The notes: generated from the sequence alone by a model not told the origin. Counted from the stretch's first letter, positions 1 to 7,202 are shown. The stretch: DNA of 20,502 bases from Lachnospiraceae bacterium (GCA_900770345.1 CAAGKF010000124.1:1-20502), one strand, 5' to 3'. Program-made: numbers and translations.

Positions 1-63
1 AAAAATGCTCTAAGCGCTTCTGACCGTGAAAAAATCCGGTGATCAGGAAGCTGCTTAGAGCAT
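1..63 (-). terminator. Rho-independent terminator of the GlpA-like/DUF1667 operon
   Basis: Read on the minus strand, ATGCTCTAAGC and GCTTAGAGCAT form the outer stem of a long hairpin that is directly followed by a T run at positions 5-1. The stem continues inward through GAAGC/GCTTC with a one-base bulge, and an inner CTGA/TCAG plus CCG/CGG pairing closes around an A/T-rich loop. It begins about 20 bases after the DUF1667 stop codon, so it is the natural end of that operon. Confidence 0.85.
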
Positions 64-83
64 ATCACATTATCTATTTACCA

Positions 84-461
84 TTACCTCGCGGCAATCT
101 CCTTCGTCACGATCACATCAGTTTCATAACCCAGAAGATTGTGGATCAGCACCGTTCCGGCATGTACCGGAGCCGTCACACGGCATTTTCTGATCTCAGC
201 CATAGCGTCAAAGATCCTGGCTTTTGGAATCGGACTGGTCAGACGGACACTGACGAGAGGCAGAACACCGCCCTCCACCAGGACAGAGGTGGCAATGTTT
301 CTCTGAGGATCTGTCAGCTCCTGCTTTACATAAGCCTCGCCCTTGGGACAAGCAGCACCTTCAATGGAAACAATCTCTCTTGTTCCGTCGGCCTTCTCAT
401 TGATCTCTGCCGTAATCTCACAGCCGTTGGGGCAGATAATACAGGTAAATTCTCTTAACAT
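84..461 (-). CDS. DUF1667 family cysteine-motif protein, third gene of the GlpA-like operon
   Basis: A 125-residue protein of the DUF1667 family, which is typically the last gene of an anaerobic GlpA-like/oxidoreductase/DUF1667 set. Four N-terminal cysteines are visible: C7, C10 and C14 in TCIICPNGCEI, and C38 in ACPKG. This arrangement suggests a metal or Fe-S centre, probably for electron transfer within the complex; no enzyme activity is established from sequence. The ATG at 461 is preferred because it lies 9 bases after GGAGGT and overlaps the upstream stop codon by a few bases, so translation is likely coupled. An in-frame GTG at 470 directly abuts the ribosome site and is too close to be used. 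The family assignment is good; the role as an electron-transfer subunit is inferred from gene context. Confidence 0.85.
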   Translation of the reverse strand: MLREFTCIICPNGCEITAEINEKADGTREIVSIEGAACPKGEAYVKQELTDPQRNIATSVLVEGGVLPLVSVRLTSPIPKARIFDAMAEIRKCRVTAPVHAGTVLIHNLLGYETDVIVTKEIAAR

Positions 462-1696
462 TCTACGCACACCTCCAAATCAGAGCTGCTTACCAGCTTA
501 TCCGGACGGACCGTCATCTGGATCATCTCAGCCGGGATCGCCTTCTTCATCTTCTTTGCAGCAACTTCCACGCCGTCCTGACGCACTACCACGCGGCAGT
601 TCTTCATGGGCCGGTTTACACGCATGGACAGTTTAAATTCCTGTGTGCCGCTGATCTTCTGAGGAACCGTATGGTTCACGTTCTTATCTGTCCTGATCTC
701 GATTCCGCAGACAGGCAGGCCGCCCTCCTGTATATATCTGGCAGCGGAATCCGCCAGATTCTCAGCCTCCATAGATACAAAGTCAACAAGATCATGTACA
801 TGGAGTACATTTCCGGCTGCGAAAATACCGTCCACATTGGTCTGGAAATGCTCATCCACCACTGCGCCCCTGGTTCTGGGATCCAGGCGGACGCCGGCAT
901 CTAAAGACAGCTCATTTTCCGGCAGCAGACCTACGGAAAGAATCAGTGTGTCACACTGATATTCCTTTTCCGTTCCGGGAATCGGCTTCATATGCTCATC
1001 TACCTGAGAAACCGTAATCCCTGTCAGACGGGTATCTCCGTGGATCGCAGTCACTGTATGGCTCAGATACAGCGGAATATTGTAGTCATTGAGGCACTGC
1101 TCAATGTTCCTCGGCAGACCGCTGGGATATGGCTGAATCTCGAATACAGCCTGTACATGGGCTCCCTCCAGGGTCAGACGGCGCGCCATGATCATGCCGA
1201 TATCGCCGGAGCCGAGGATAACCACCTCTCTGGCCGGCATCATATTGTAAAGGTTAATATAAGCCTGAGCCACACCGGCTGTAAACACTCCGGTGGGGCG
1301 CTCGCCGGGGATCCCCAGAGCGCCTCTGGTGCGCTCGCGGCATCCCATAGTCAGGATCACTGCCTTTGCCTGATACTGAGTCAGACCTTCTCTCGCAGCA
1401 ACCGTCACCGTCTTGTCATCGGAAACCTCCAGAACAGTGGCATCTGTAATATAAGGGATCTCCAGTTCTTTTACCTGATCAATAAAACGCTGTGCATATT
1501 CCGGTCCGCTTAATGTGGTTTTAAAACGGGTCAGACCAAAACCGTCATGAATACACTGACGCAGAATACCGCCCAGCTGTTTCTCACGCTCGATTACCAG
1601 CATGCTGCGGATACCCTTGTGGTGCAGCTCCACAGCTGCTGCCAGCCCGGCAGGACCGCCGCCTACAATAATAACATCTATCTTTTTCGTCTCCAT
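455..1696 (-). CDS. NAD(P)/FAD-dependent oxidoreductase, GlpB-position subunit
   Basis: A 413-residue pyridine-nucleotide/FAD oxidoreductase. An N-terminal FAD-binding motif GGGPAG is at residues 12-17, and a second dinucleotide motif GSGDIG at 162-167 would bind NAD(P). TMGCRERTRGALGIPGERP around 116-134 and the FAAGN segment near the C-terminal third are typical of the family found beside GlpA-like dehydrogenases. It lacks the redox-active CxxC of thioredoxin reductases, so it is not one. Start: ATG 1696 follows GAGGAGG inside the end of the preceding gene, 3 bases after that gene's stop. The likely role is to pass electrons from the GlpA-like partner to or from NAD, perhaps through the DUF1667 protein; that role is inferred from the conserved gene trio. 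Confidence 0.9.
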   Translation of the reverse strand: METKKIDVIIVGGGPAGLAAAVELHHKGIRSMLVIEREKQLGGILRQCIHDGFGLTRFKTTLSGPEYAQRFIDQVKELEIPYITDATVLEVSDDKTVTVAAREGLTQYQAKAVILTMGCRERTRGALGIPGERPTGVFTAGVAQAYINLYNMMPAREVVILGSGDIGMIMARRLTLEGAHVQAVFEIQPYPSGLPRNIEQCLNDYNIPLYLSHTVTAIHGDTRLTGITVSQVDEHMKPIPGTEKEYQCDTLILSVGLLPENELSLDAGVRLDPRTRGAVVDEHFQTNVDGIFAAGNVLHVHDLVDFVSMEAENLADSAARYIQEGGLPVCGIEIRTDKNVNHTVPQKISGTQEFKLSMRVNRPMKNCRVVVRQDGVEVAAKKMKKAIPAEMIQMTVRPDKLVSSSDLEVCVEC

Positions 1697-1699
1697 TAT

Positions 1700-3160
1700 T
1701 TAAGCCTCCTCACGTACCTTGCCGAAGAACATCTGAGAACCTTCACGGGCATACTGAACTTCCGTTTCCTTTTTGCTCAGTTCCTGCTGGATCAGCTGCG
1801 CAATACGCATCTGACAGTAACCGCCCTGGCAGCGTCCCATCATGGAACGTGTCCTATACTTGATTCCAACCATTGTGTCTACACCCAGAGGATTGTGGAT
1901 CGCCTGAAGGATCTCTGCCTTGGTAACCTTCTCACAGCGGCAGATCACCTCGCCGTAATCGCTGTTTTCCCGGATCATCCGGTCTTTCTCTTCTTTGGAA
2001 AGCTCCTCAAAACGGACAATGCCCTTTCTCACCGGATTGAAATCAGGATTCTCCTCCAGCTTCTCACGCTCCGCCATCAGGCCGATGGCATAGCGGGCAA
2101 TGGGAACGGCTGCCGTCAGGCCGGGAGACTCAATACCCACCAGATTGATGGCATGAGGCGCAATATCATCCCTGATCTCAATCTTGAAATCCTGGATAAC
2201 TCCGTTTTCATCCACCCACTTGGGCAGAATGCCGGAATAGTTTCGGATGTAGTCCTGCTTGCGGATACATGGCCACAGGTTAGAGGCATCCTCTGCCAGA
2301 TAATCCATATTTTTCTGAGGAACTCCGTAGTATGTAAAATCGGATACCAGATCGGCATTGGGTCCGATAATAACATTTCCGTCGGTAGTATTGGTCACAT
2401 GAATTCCCATGTAGGTATTGCTGGGCACAGGGTATACCGGCATCGGAAGCAGCGGACCGGTGCGCTTGTCCAGAATAATGTAGTCACCCTTGGAGCCGAT
2501 GATCTTGTATCCCTTGATTCCCAGCATATCAGAAATCTTTCCGCAGCCCAATCCGGCACTGTTTACTATCCAGCGGGTGTGAAATACTCCTTTGGGCGTA
2601 GTGACGGCATAAATTCCATCCGCATCTCTGTCAACAGCGGTCACCTCACATCCAAAATGGTAGGACGCACCGTTGGCATGTGCATTCTCCGCCAGCGCGA
2701 TGGTATAGTTAAAGGGGTCTACAATACCGCTGTTTTTGGAGAACATGGCGAACTTGCCTACTACTGCCGGAACCAGCTCATGAAGGCGCTTCTCATCAAC
2801 CAGCTCCAGGTTGGTGGCTCCGTTTGCCTCGCCCTGTTTCATAGTCCGCTTCAGGCTTTCCATATCCTCATCCGTGTTTCCTACCAAAACCTTGCCGCAG
2901 CGGATAAACTTGAAATCCAGTTCCTCTGCAAGTCGTCCCATGTTTTTGTTGCCTTCCACGCAGAGCTTTGCCTTCAGCGTTCCCGTATCATAGGCAAAGC
3001 CTCCGTGAACCACACCAGAATTGCGGCCGCTGGTTTCATAGCACACGTCCAGATTCTTCTCCAGAACACCGATTTTCAGACGGTATCTGGACATTTCTCT
3101 GGCTATGGCGCTGCCCACAACGCCGCCGCCGATAATGAGCACATCGTACAATTCCTTCAT
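1700..3160 (-). CDS. GlpA/LhgO-like FAD-dependent dehydrogenase with C-terminal BFD-like [2Fe-2S] domain
   Basis: A 486-residue flavoprotein of the DAO/GlpA/LhgO superfamily. The Rossmann FAD motif GGGVVG is at residues 11-16, and TSGRNSGVVHGG is the family signature near residue 50. A C-terminal BFD-like domain carries C407-x-C409 and C444-x4-C449 (CRC and CQGGYC), which would ligate a [2Fe-2S] cluster. Such proteins oxidise glycerol-3-phosphate or 2-hydroxy acids such as 2-hydroxyglutarate; the substrate cannot be chosen from sequence. No glycerol kinase or facilitator gene is in the window. The ATG at 3160 is chosen because AGGAGG sits 7 bases upstream; an in-frame start at 3184 lacks a good site. 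It is the first gene of a three-gene operon behind its own promoter, downstream of a FadR-type regulator that may control it. Confidence 0.9.
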   Translation of the reverse strand: MKELYDVLIIGGGVVGSAIAREMSRYRLKIGVLEKNLDVCYETSGRNSGVVHGGFAYDTGTLKAKLCVEGNKNMGRLAEELDFKFIRCGKVLVGNTDEDMESLKRTMKQGEANGATNLELVDEKRLHELVPAVVGKFAMFSKNSGIVDPFNYTIALAENAHANGASYHFGCEVTAVDRDADGIYAVTTPKGVFHTRWIVNSAGLGCGKISDMLGIKGYKIIGSKGDYIILDKRTGPLLPMPVYPVPSNTYMGIHVTNTTDGNVIIGPNADLVSDFTYYGVPQKNMDYLAEDASNLWPCIRKQDYIRNYSGILPKWVDENGVIQDFKIEIRDDIAPHAINLVGIESPGLTAAVPIARYAIGLMAEREKLEENPDFNPVRKGIVRFEELSKEEKDRMIRENSDYGEVICRCEKVTKAEILQAIHNPLGVDTMVGIKYRTRSMMGRCQGGYCQMRIAQLIQQELSKKETEVQYAREGSQMFFGKVREEA

Positions 3161-3197
3161 TGCTTGACCTCCTGTATGAATCATTGTTTCTAAAATT

Positions 3198-3212
3198 ATT
3201 CATCCCATAAAT
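3198..3212. promoter_or_regulatory. Candidate operator ATTCAT-N3-ATAAAT
   Basis: ATTCATCCCATAAAT is a near-palindrome with a 3-base centre placed at the expected transcription start of the GlpA-like operon. It matches the half-sites of the perfect palindrome ATTCATAGGATGAAT at 3274-3288 on the other side of the promoter. The 3-base centre resembles operators of FadR/PdhR-type GntR regulators, and one is encoded immediately upstream. Binding is inferred. Confidence 0.35.
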
Positions 3213-3220
3213 CTATTTTA

Positions 3221-3249
3221 TTTTTATCACATTATATGGGGTGTGTCAA
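3221..3249 (-). promoter_or_regulatory. Promoter of the GlpA-like operon
   Basis: On the minus strand a consensus -35 TTGACA (3249-3244) is followed by a 17-base spacer and a weaker -10 TAAAAA (3226-3221). It lies just after the terminator of the regulator gene and about 60 bases before the ATG at 3160. Assignment is by consensus match only. Confidence 0.6.
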
Positions 3250-3260
3250 CAGGAATTTTA

Positions 3261-3300
3261 AAAAAAGAGCAAAATTCATAGGATGAATTTTGCTCTTTTT
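3261..3300. terminator. Bidirectional terminator after the FadR-type regulator gene
   Basis: An 18-bp perfect inverted repeat (3262-3279 with 3283-3300) with a 3-base loop AGG. GAGC/GCTC is flanked by A and T runs on both strands, so it can terminate in either direction. It separates the regulator gene from the GlpA-like operon promoter. The apex is the perfect palindrome ATTCATAGGATGAAT, which may also act as an operator. Confidence 0.85.
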
Positions 3301-3344
3301 AAACAAATATCTCCTGTTTGTACATACAGATTTCCGAAGAAAAC

Positions 3345-4043
3345 TTACCAGCGTTCCCCCCTGTACCGGTTGTCATTATACATCAGATGGAAATACATGG
3401 CCTGCTCCGCCTCCACAGGACGATGATCCCGGATGGCTTCAAAGATTCTGCGGTGTGACAGCAGCGTCTGTTCATATTCTGTCTCCTGAACAGCCCCCGC
3501 AAACACCCGCACGCCGTCTGTGATCACCGGCACCAGATTAGTCATTACCTGATTATGACTGCAGTTGGCGATCTTGGCATGAAACTGGGAATCCTTTTCC
3601 GAATAATCCTTCCTGTCCGCAATAAGCGCTTCCAGCTCTGTCAGGATCTTTTCCAGCTCCAGGATTTCCTCCGGCTCCGCATTCTGAGCGGCCAGAGCGG
3701 CAATCGGCGGTTCCAGCATAACACGAACCTGGATCAGATCCTCCGTCAGCTTCCGCCTGTCCTCAATCATGGCAAAACCCAGCGGATCATCGACCACTCC
3801 ATTTTTCTCAGATACAAATGTTCCCGATCCCTGACGGATTGTAACAATATTTCTGGACATAAGGATACGCAGAGCCTCCCGGACCGTATTGCGCCCCACT
3901 CCCAGATGCTCTACCAGCTCCGCTTCTGTGGGAAGTCTGTCCCCGGCCGTATAGCCTCTCTCCTGGATCATATCCATCAGACGATGCGCCGCGATCTCTC
4001 CCAGTGTCTGCTTCTCCACGCTCTTCTTTCCCTCTGCCGCCAA
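3345..4043 (-). CDS. FadR/GntR family transcriptional regulator with FCD domain
   Basis: A 232-residue regulator. The N-terminal winged helix-turn-helix (about residues 12-78) contains RLPTEAELVEHLGVGRNTVREALRIL and GSGTFVS, classic for the FadR subfamily. The C-terminal all-helical FCD domain keeps the usual metal/ligand residues D151, H155 (DSQFH), H197 (SHRRI) and H219 (YFHL), which points to sensing of a small organic acid. Start: the best reading is TTG at 4043, 9 bases after AAAGGA; the nearby ATGs at 4053 and 4048 are in other frames. It follows the Sua5 gene by about 110 bases with no clear terminator between, so it may be read through from there. It most likely controls the adjacent flavoprotein operon, perhaps as a repressor released by its substrate; this is inference from context. 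Confidence 0.9.
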   Translation of the reverse strand: MAAEGKKSVEKQTLGEIAAHRLMDMIQERGYTAGDRLPTEAELVEHLGVGRNTVREALRILMSRNIVTIRQGSGTFVSEKNGVVDDPLGFAMIEDRRKLTEDLIQVRVMLEPPIAALAAQNAEPEEILELEKILTELEALIADRKDYSEKDSQFHAKIANCSHNQVMTNLVPVITDGVRVFAGAVQETEYEQTLLSHRRIFEAIRDHRPVEAEQAMYFHLMYNDNRYRGERW

Positions 4044-4152
4044 TGCATTCCATCCTTTCTGCTTGTCTTTGCTGTTTCTGCTTCTATTCCGCTTTTACTT
4101 CTATTTTTGTTTTTCAGTCACTTTTCTGCCCGCATTACTGCTTACCGCTCCG

Positions 4153-5250
4153 TTACACCTGCAGGATTTTATAGCCTGCCGCCTTGGAAAGACGGTTCAT
4201 GATCGCCTGTCCCAGATGATCCTGAGAAAAGCTTTCAGAAAAGATATACTCCACATTCAGATCGTCAAATTCCCGGAGTACAGCAAAAAGATTATGAGCC
4301 ACCGATTCCTGGCTCTTTCTGGCTCCGATGCTGCGGACAATTCCGCCCGGATAACAGCAGCGGGATTCCTCCGTGCAGATAATGCCCACACGGCAGCCGG
4401 CATCCAGCTTTTCCTCTGCCAGCGCCCATACTTTTTCCGTCATACGTTTTATATCCTGCTCAGAAGGAACAGTGCCGGCTTCCGCGCGCATCCCCCTGGG
4501 TTCAACAAGAGTCAGGTCCGCTCTGGGAGCGTAATGCCTGTATTTCATTCCGGGAGCCTTCGGCTTCATTCCCTCTGCCATAGGGCCGAGAATCGCCGGA
4601 TCCACCGCCACCTCTCCCAGGACTTCCTCCAGCATTTCCATCGTGATCGCTCCGGGGCGCAGGAGAGTGGGAACATCGGAAGACACATCCACGATCGTAG
4701 ATTCCAGACCGATTCCCACTGCCCCGCTGTCCACGATCATTTCAATCCTGCCGTTCATATCCTGCCATACATGATCGGCCGTAGTAGGACTGGGACGGCC
4801 GGAGGTATTGGCACTGGGCGCCGCCACAGGCACTCCGGCCAGTGCGATCAGACGGTTTGCCACAGGATCACTGGGCATACGGATCGCCACCGTATCCAGA
4901 CCTCCTGTAGTACCATAGGGTACTAGGTCGCTTTTTGGAAAGATCATGGTCAGCGGGCCTGGCCAGAAGGTTTCCATCAGTTTTCTTCCGGCCTCCGGAA
5001 TTTCCTTCACAAGAGGTCCTACATCCTCACTGCAGGACACATGGGCAATCAGCGGATTATCGGAAGGACGCCCTTTGGCTGCATAAATTTTCTTTGCAGC
5101 ATTCTCGTCCAGTGCGTTTCCTCCCAGACCATATACCGTCTCTGTGGGAAATGCCACAAGACCTCCCTCCCGGAGGATACAGGCCGCCTCCATCAGCTCA
5201 CTGTCATCTATATGATGCTTATCCTTAATAATTACTCGTTTCGTTTCCAT
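4153..5250 (-). CDS. sua5: L-threonylcarbamoyladenylate synthase (Sua5/YwlC type)
   Basis: A 365-residue cytoplasmic enzyme that makes threonylcarbamoyl-AMP from threonine, bicarbonate and ATP, the first step of t6A37 modification of ANN-decoding tRNAs. The N-terminal YrdC domain shows PTETVYGLG (35-43), KGRPSDNPL (59-67) and PSANTSG (145-151), which form the nucleotide and threonine pocket. The linker APGMKYRHYAP (232-242) leads to the C-terminal Sua5 domain, so this is the long two-domain form rather than the short TsaC form. The start ATG at 5250 has GGAGAT about 8 bases upstream. It is preceded by a terminator, so it probably has its own promoter in 5251-5290, although only weak -35/-10 matches are visible there. 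It has no functional link to the flanking redox genes. Confidence 0.95.
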   Translation of the reverse strand: METKRVIIKDKHHIDDSELMEAACILREGGLVAFPTETVYGLGGNALDENAAKKIYAAKGRPSDNPLIAHVSCSEDVGPLVKEIPEAGRKLMETFWPGPLTMIFPKSDLVPYGTTGGLDTVAIRMPSDPVANRLIALAGVPVAAPSANTSGRPSPTTADHVWQDMNGRIEMIVDSGAVGIGLESTIVDVSSDVPTLLRPGAITMEMLEEVLGEVAVDPAILGPMAEGMKPKAPGMKYRHYAPRADLTLVEPRGMRAEAGTVPSEQDIKRMTEKVWALAEEKLDAGCRVGIICTEESRCCYPGGIVRSIGARKSQESVAHNLFAVLREFDDLNVEYIFSESFSQDHLGQAIMNRLSKAAGYKILQV

Positions 5251-5287
5251 TTTTATGATCTCCGTAATAATCAGTAAGGCGGTAAAA

Positions 5288-5332
5288 TCAAAACCGCCGG
5301 TATCCTGTTCATTTTAACACCGACGGCTTTTT
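5288..5332. terminator. Terminator overlapping the 3' end of the polyferredoxin gene
   Basis: A 12-bp stem (5290-5301 with 5319-5330, including two G-U wobbles) built around ACCGGCGG and CCGTCGGT, with T runs on both sides. The upstream arm lies inside the last codons of the polyferredoxin gene, whose TGA stop is at 5311-5309 in the loop. Confidence 0.75.
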
Positions 5333-6217
5333 GTGTAAAGATAATTGTTGCCCCGCATTCTGTCCGCTTTCACTTCCACCTGATATCAATGCTGAGCCGG
5401 GCCTCTTCCATCGGATGGCGCCCTCCGGGCATACCTTCATGCATTCCCCGCACTGGATACATTCCCTGTCTCCCACGCGACAGACATCCACAGGACATTT
5501 CCTGACACAGGCATCACAGCCGGTGCATTTTTCCTCTTCAATTTTCACTCCCAGGAACGCTGCCGGAGCAAAAAAGGAATAAATGGCTCCCAGAGGGCAC
5601 AGGAAACGGCAGAAGCTTCTGTACAGAGTACATGCGCTGACCAGAATGAGGACCAGCACAAACAGCTTCCAGCCAAACAGCCGGCCGGCCAGATTTCTCA
5701 GCGAATCATCCAGAAGCACCAGGGGAATCCCGCCCTCCAGCGTTCCCGCCGGGCAGATAAATTTGCAGAAAGTAGGAACGGGGATTCCGGTCAGCCTCTT
5801 ATATACGGGAGGCAGCAGCAGTACAAACACGAACAGAACCACGTATTTCAGGCAGGACAGGCTTTTTGTGATCCTGCCTTTTCTTATTTTCGGAAACGGT
5901 ATCTTATACAGCAGCTCCTGAATCAGTCCAAAGGGACAGAGAAAACCGCAGACCGTCCTCCCCAGGGTCACGCCTGTCAGCAGCAGCACACCCACAATAT
6001 AGAAAGGAAGCTTCCTGTCCATTGCCGCAAGAGCATTCTGCAGTGTGCCCAGCGGACATGCTCCCACCGCTCCCGGACATGAATAGCAGTTCAGACCGGG
6101 AACACAGATTCCTTTGGCTTTTCCCCTGTAAATGGACACCTGAGAAAATCCTTTGAGATTTAAGTTGTATAAAAGAGCGGAAGCCAGTTGGATCAGGCGG
6201 CGTTTTCTATCAGTCAT
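5309..6217 (-). CDS. Membrane polyferredoxin (4Fe-4S binding protein, NapH/CcoG-like)
   Basis: A 302-residue membrane iron-sulfur protein. In the membrane part, paired cysteines recur as NCYSCPG with ACPLG (C44, C47, C54), CGFLCP (C90, C94), CKFICP (C151, C155) and CRFLCP (C203, C207) between several hydrophobic helices. The C-terminal cytoplasmic part has two 4Fe-4S ferredoxin motifs: C231-C234-C237-C241 and C253-C256-C259-C263. The architecture fits transfer of electrons across the membrane. Start: ATG 6217 follows AAAGGA and gives the family-typical start RKRRLIQLASALLYN; an in-frame ATG at 6244 overlaps the upstream stop as ATGA and is the alternative. It is the last gene of the trio with the CXXC microprotein and the TlpA-like lipoprotein. 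The electron partner is inferred, not proven. Confidence 0.9.
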   Translation of the reverse strand: MTDRKRRLIQLASALLYNLNLKGFSQVSIYRGKAKGICVPGLNCYSCPGAVGACPLGTLQNALAAMDRKLPFYIVGVLLLTGVTLGRTVCGFLCPFGLIQELLYKIPFPKIRKGRITKSLSCLKYVVLFVFVLLLPPVYKRLTGIPVPTFCKFICPAGTLEGGIPLVLLDDSLRNLAGRLFGWKLFVLVLILVSACTLYRSFCRFLCPLGAIYSFFAPAAFLGVKIEEEKCTGCDACVRKCPVDVCRVGDRECIQCGECMKVCPEGAIRWKRPGSALISGGSESGQNAGQQLSLHKKPSVLK

Positions 6218-6240
6218 TTTATGACATATCCTTTCTCTCA

Positions 6241-6396
6241 TCATCCGATCCCGATGCACTCCAGGCACACCTGAACAGCCTTGCGCAGCGTGTCCTGATA
6301 GCCTCCCTGCAGCAGTCCCAGACTCAGAAATACCGTTCCAAGCCCCAGAAGGAACCAGGATACAAGTTTTCTTCTGTTGTCCCCGTATTTTTTCAT
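6241..6396 (-). CDS. Small one-helix CXXC protein (CD1871A family-like), 51 residues
   Basis: A 51-residue protein. It has a positively charged N-terminus (KKYGDNRRK), one hydrophobic helix at about residues 11-30 (LVSWFLLGLGTVFLSLGLLQ), then a short tail ending in the redox motif CLEC (C44, C47). By the positive-inside rule the tail and its cysteines face outside. It matches the small CXXC-motif proteins found beside TlpA and polyferredoxin genes in Clostridia. ATG 6396 has GAGG 11 bases upstream; the gene starts 17 bases after the TlpA-like stop, and its TGA overlaps a possible ATG of the polyferredoxin. Its likely job is to hand electrons or disulfides between the polyferredoxin and the TlpA-like protein. 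Its small size makes it easy for gene callers to miss. Confidence 0.8.
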   Translation of the reverse strand: MKKYGDNRRKLVSWFLLGLGTVFLSLGLLQGGYQDTLRKAVQVCLECIGIG

Positions 6397-6413
6397 ACTT
6401 TGTTCAACCTCGT

Positions 6414-7091
6414 TTACAAGCCCAATGCCTCTTTATAACGCTCATACATGGTATCCGCATCAGAAGCGCCGGAAGAAATATGAGTAATTTTGCCATACTC
6501 ATCTACGATCACAGTATAGGGAATGCCATTGGTCGGATACATCATGGAAATGGTCAGATTTTCATCCAGTGCAATGGGAAAGGTATATCCGTATTCCTCC
6601 GCAAATTCCGTCACTGTTTCCGTATCATCTCCGCAGTTTACGGCAATGATCCCGATCTCATCTCCGAATTCCTCCCAAAGCCGCTCAAAGGCCGGCATCT
6701 CCCGCACACAGGGACCGCACCAGGTTGCCCACAAATTGATCAGTACAGGCTTCCCCCGCAGATCTGTCAGCGCAAGCTCCGTTCCGTCTGTCAGCTTTGC
6801 CGTAAATTCCGGCGCATGGTTTCCCACCTCCAGCGCCTGCCCCAGAATCACCGGAGTTCCCGCATCGACTTTCTGCTGTGACTCGACTTTCTCTGCCGCA
6901 GTACTTTCTTCGGCAGCCTCGCTTTTCTCACTGACAGATGCTTCCTTTTTTACTGATGCTTCTTTCTCAACCGCAGAAGCGGCAATGTTTCCGTCTCCTT
7001 TTCCTGCTTCTGTTTTTCCGCTGCAGGCCGTGCACGCAAATGTCACTGTCATTACAATGAGCAGCAGATATTTTTTTCCGTTATGCTTCAT
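6414..7091 (-). CDS. TlpA-like thioredoxin-fold lipoprotein
   Basis: A 225-residue extracytoplasmic thiol-disulfide protein. A basic N-terminus and hydrophobic stretch (residues 6-19) lead to Cys20 and Cys23 (FACTACSG), one of which is probably the lipidated cysteine. A low-complexity Glu/Lys/Ala/Ser linker (about 25-75) tethers the thioredoxin-fold domain. The active site WCGPC is at 124-128 and the cis-proline region TNGIPYTVIVD follows at 188-198; this is a TlpA/ResA-type protein. It is the first gene of the redox trio, with ATG 7091 after GGGAGG. It probably reduces cell-surface substrates, such as disulfides or oxidised methionine enzymes, using electrons delivered by the two downstream membrane proteins; the substrate is not encoded nearby. 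Confidence 0.92.
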   Translation of the reverse strand: MKHNGKKYLLLIVMTVTFACTACSGKTEAGKGDGNIAASAVEKEASVKKEASVSEKSEAAEESTAAEKVESQQKVDAGTPVILGQALEVGNHAPEFTAKLTDGTELALTDLRGKPVLINLWATWCGPCVREMPAFERLWEEFGDEIGIIAVNCGDDTETVTEFAEEYGYTFPIALDENLTISMMYPTNGIPYTVIVDEYGKITHISSGASDADTMYERYKEALGL

Positions 7092-7143
7092 CTTTTCCTC
7101 CCAAACTTACTTTCATTTTCAAATTTCATATCGCTCCAGCAGT

Positions 7144-7152
7144 AGTATAGCA
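7144..7152 (-). promoter_or_regulatory. Extended -10 promoter of the redox trio
   Basis: On the minus strand TGC-TATACT (7152-7144) is an extended -10 element about 53 bases before the TlpA-like start. The -35 position (GTGTTT) is poor and lies inside the preceding terminator hairpin, so the extended -10 would have to carry recognition. Confidence 0.5.
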
Positions 7153-7153
7153 T

Positions 7154-7202
7154 AAAAAATCCCGGAAAACACAGTAAACTTCTGTGTCTCCCGGGATTTT
7201 TC
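7154..7202. terminator. Terminator of the ATP synthase operon
   Basis: An inverted repeat pairs AAAAATCCCGG with CCGGGATTTTT and ACACAG with CTGTGT around a short A/T loop. A and T runs flank both sides, so it works in both directions. It begins about 30 bases after the atpC stop codon. Confidence 0.85.

Noticed and set aside
1700..3160. Naming the first flavoprotein gene glpA or lhgO
   Set aside because: The sequence places it between these families and the substrate is not determined by neighbouring genes, so a specific symbol would overstate the evidence.
1547..3193. A 548-codon open frame on the plus strand opposite the GlpA-like gene
   Set aside because: It mirrors a clearly conserved flavoprotein gene on the minus strand, is rich in His/Leu/Cys without any domain, and has no good ribosome site. 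It is a by-product of the codon bias of the real gene.
3808..4053. A frame starting at the ATG at 4053 that overlaps the FadR-type regulator
   Set aside because: It uses the same ribosome site but gives a Gly/Arg-rich translation without a domain; the TTG frame encodes the complete winged helix and FCD domain.
4063..4926. A 287-codon open frame on the plus strand opposite the Sua5 gene
   Set aside because: Low-complexity His/Arg/Ser-rich translation antisense to a conserved enzyme; no supporting signals.
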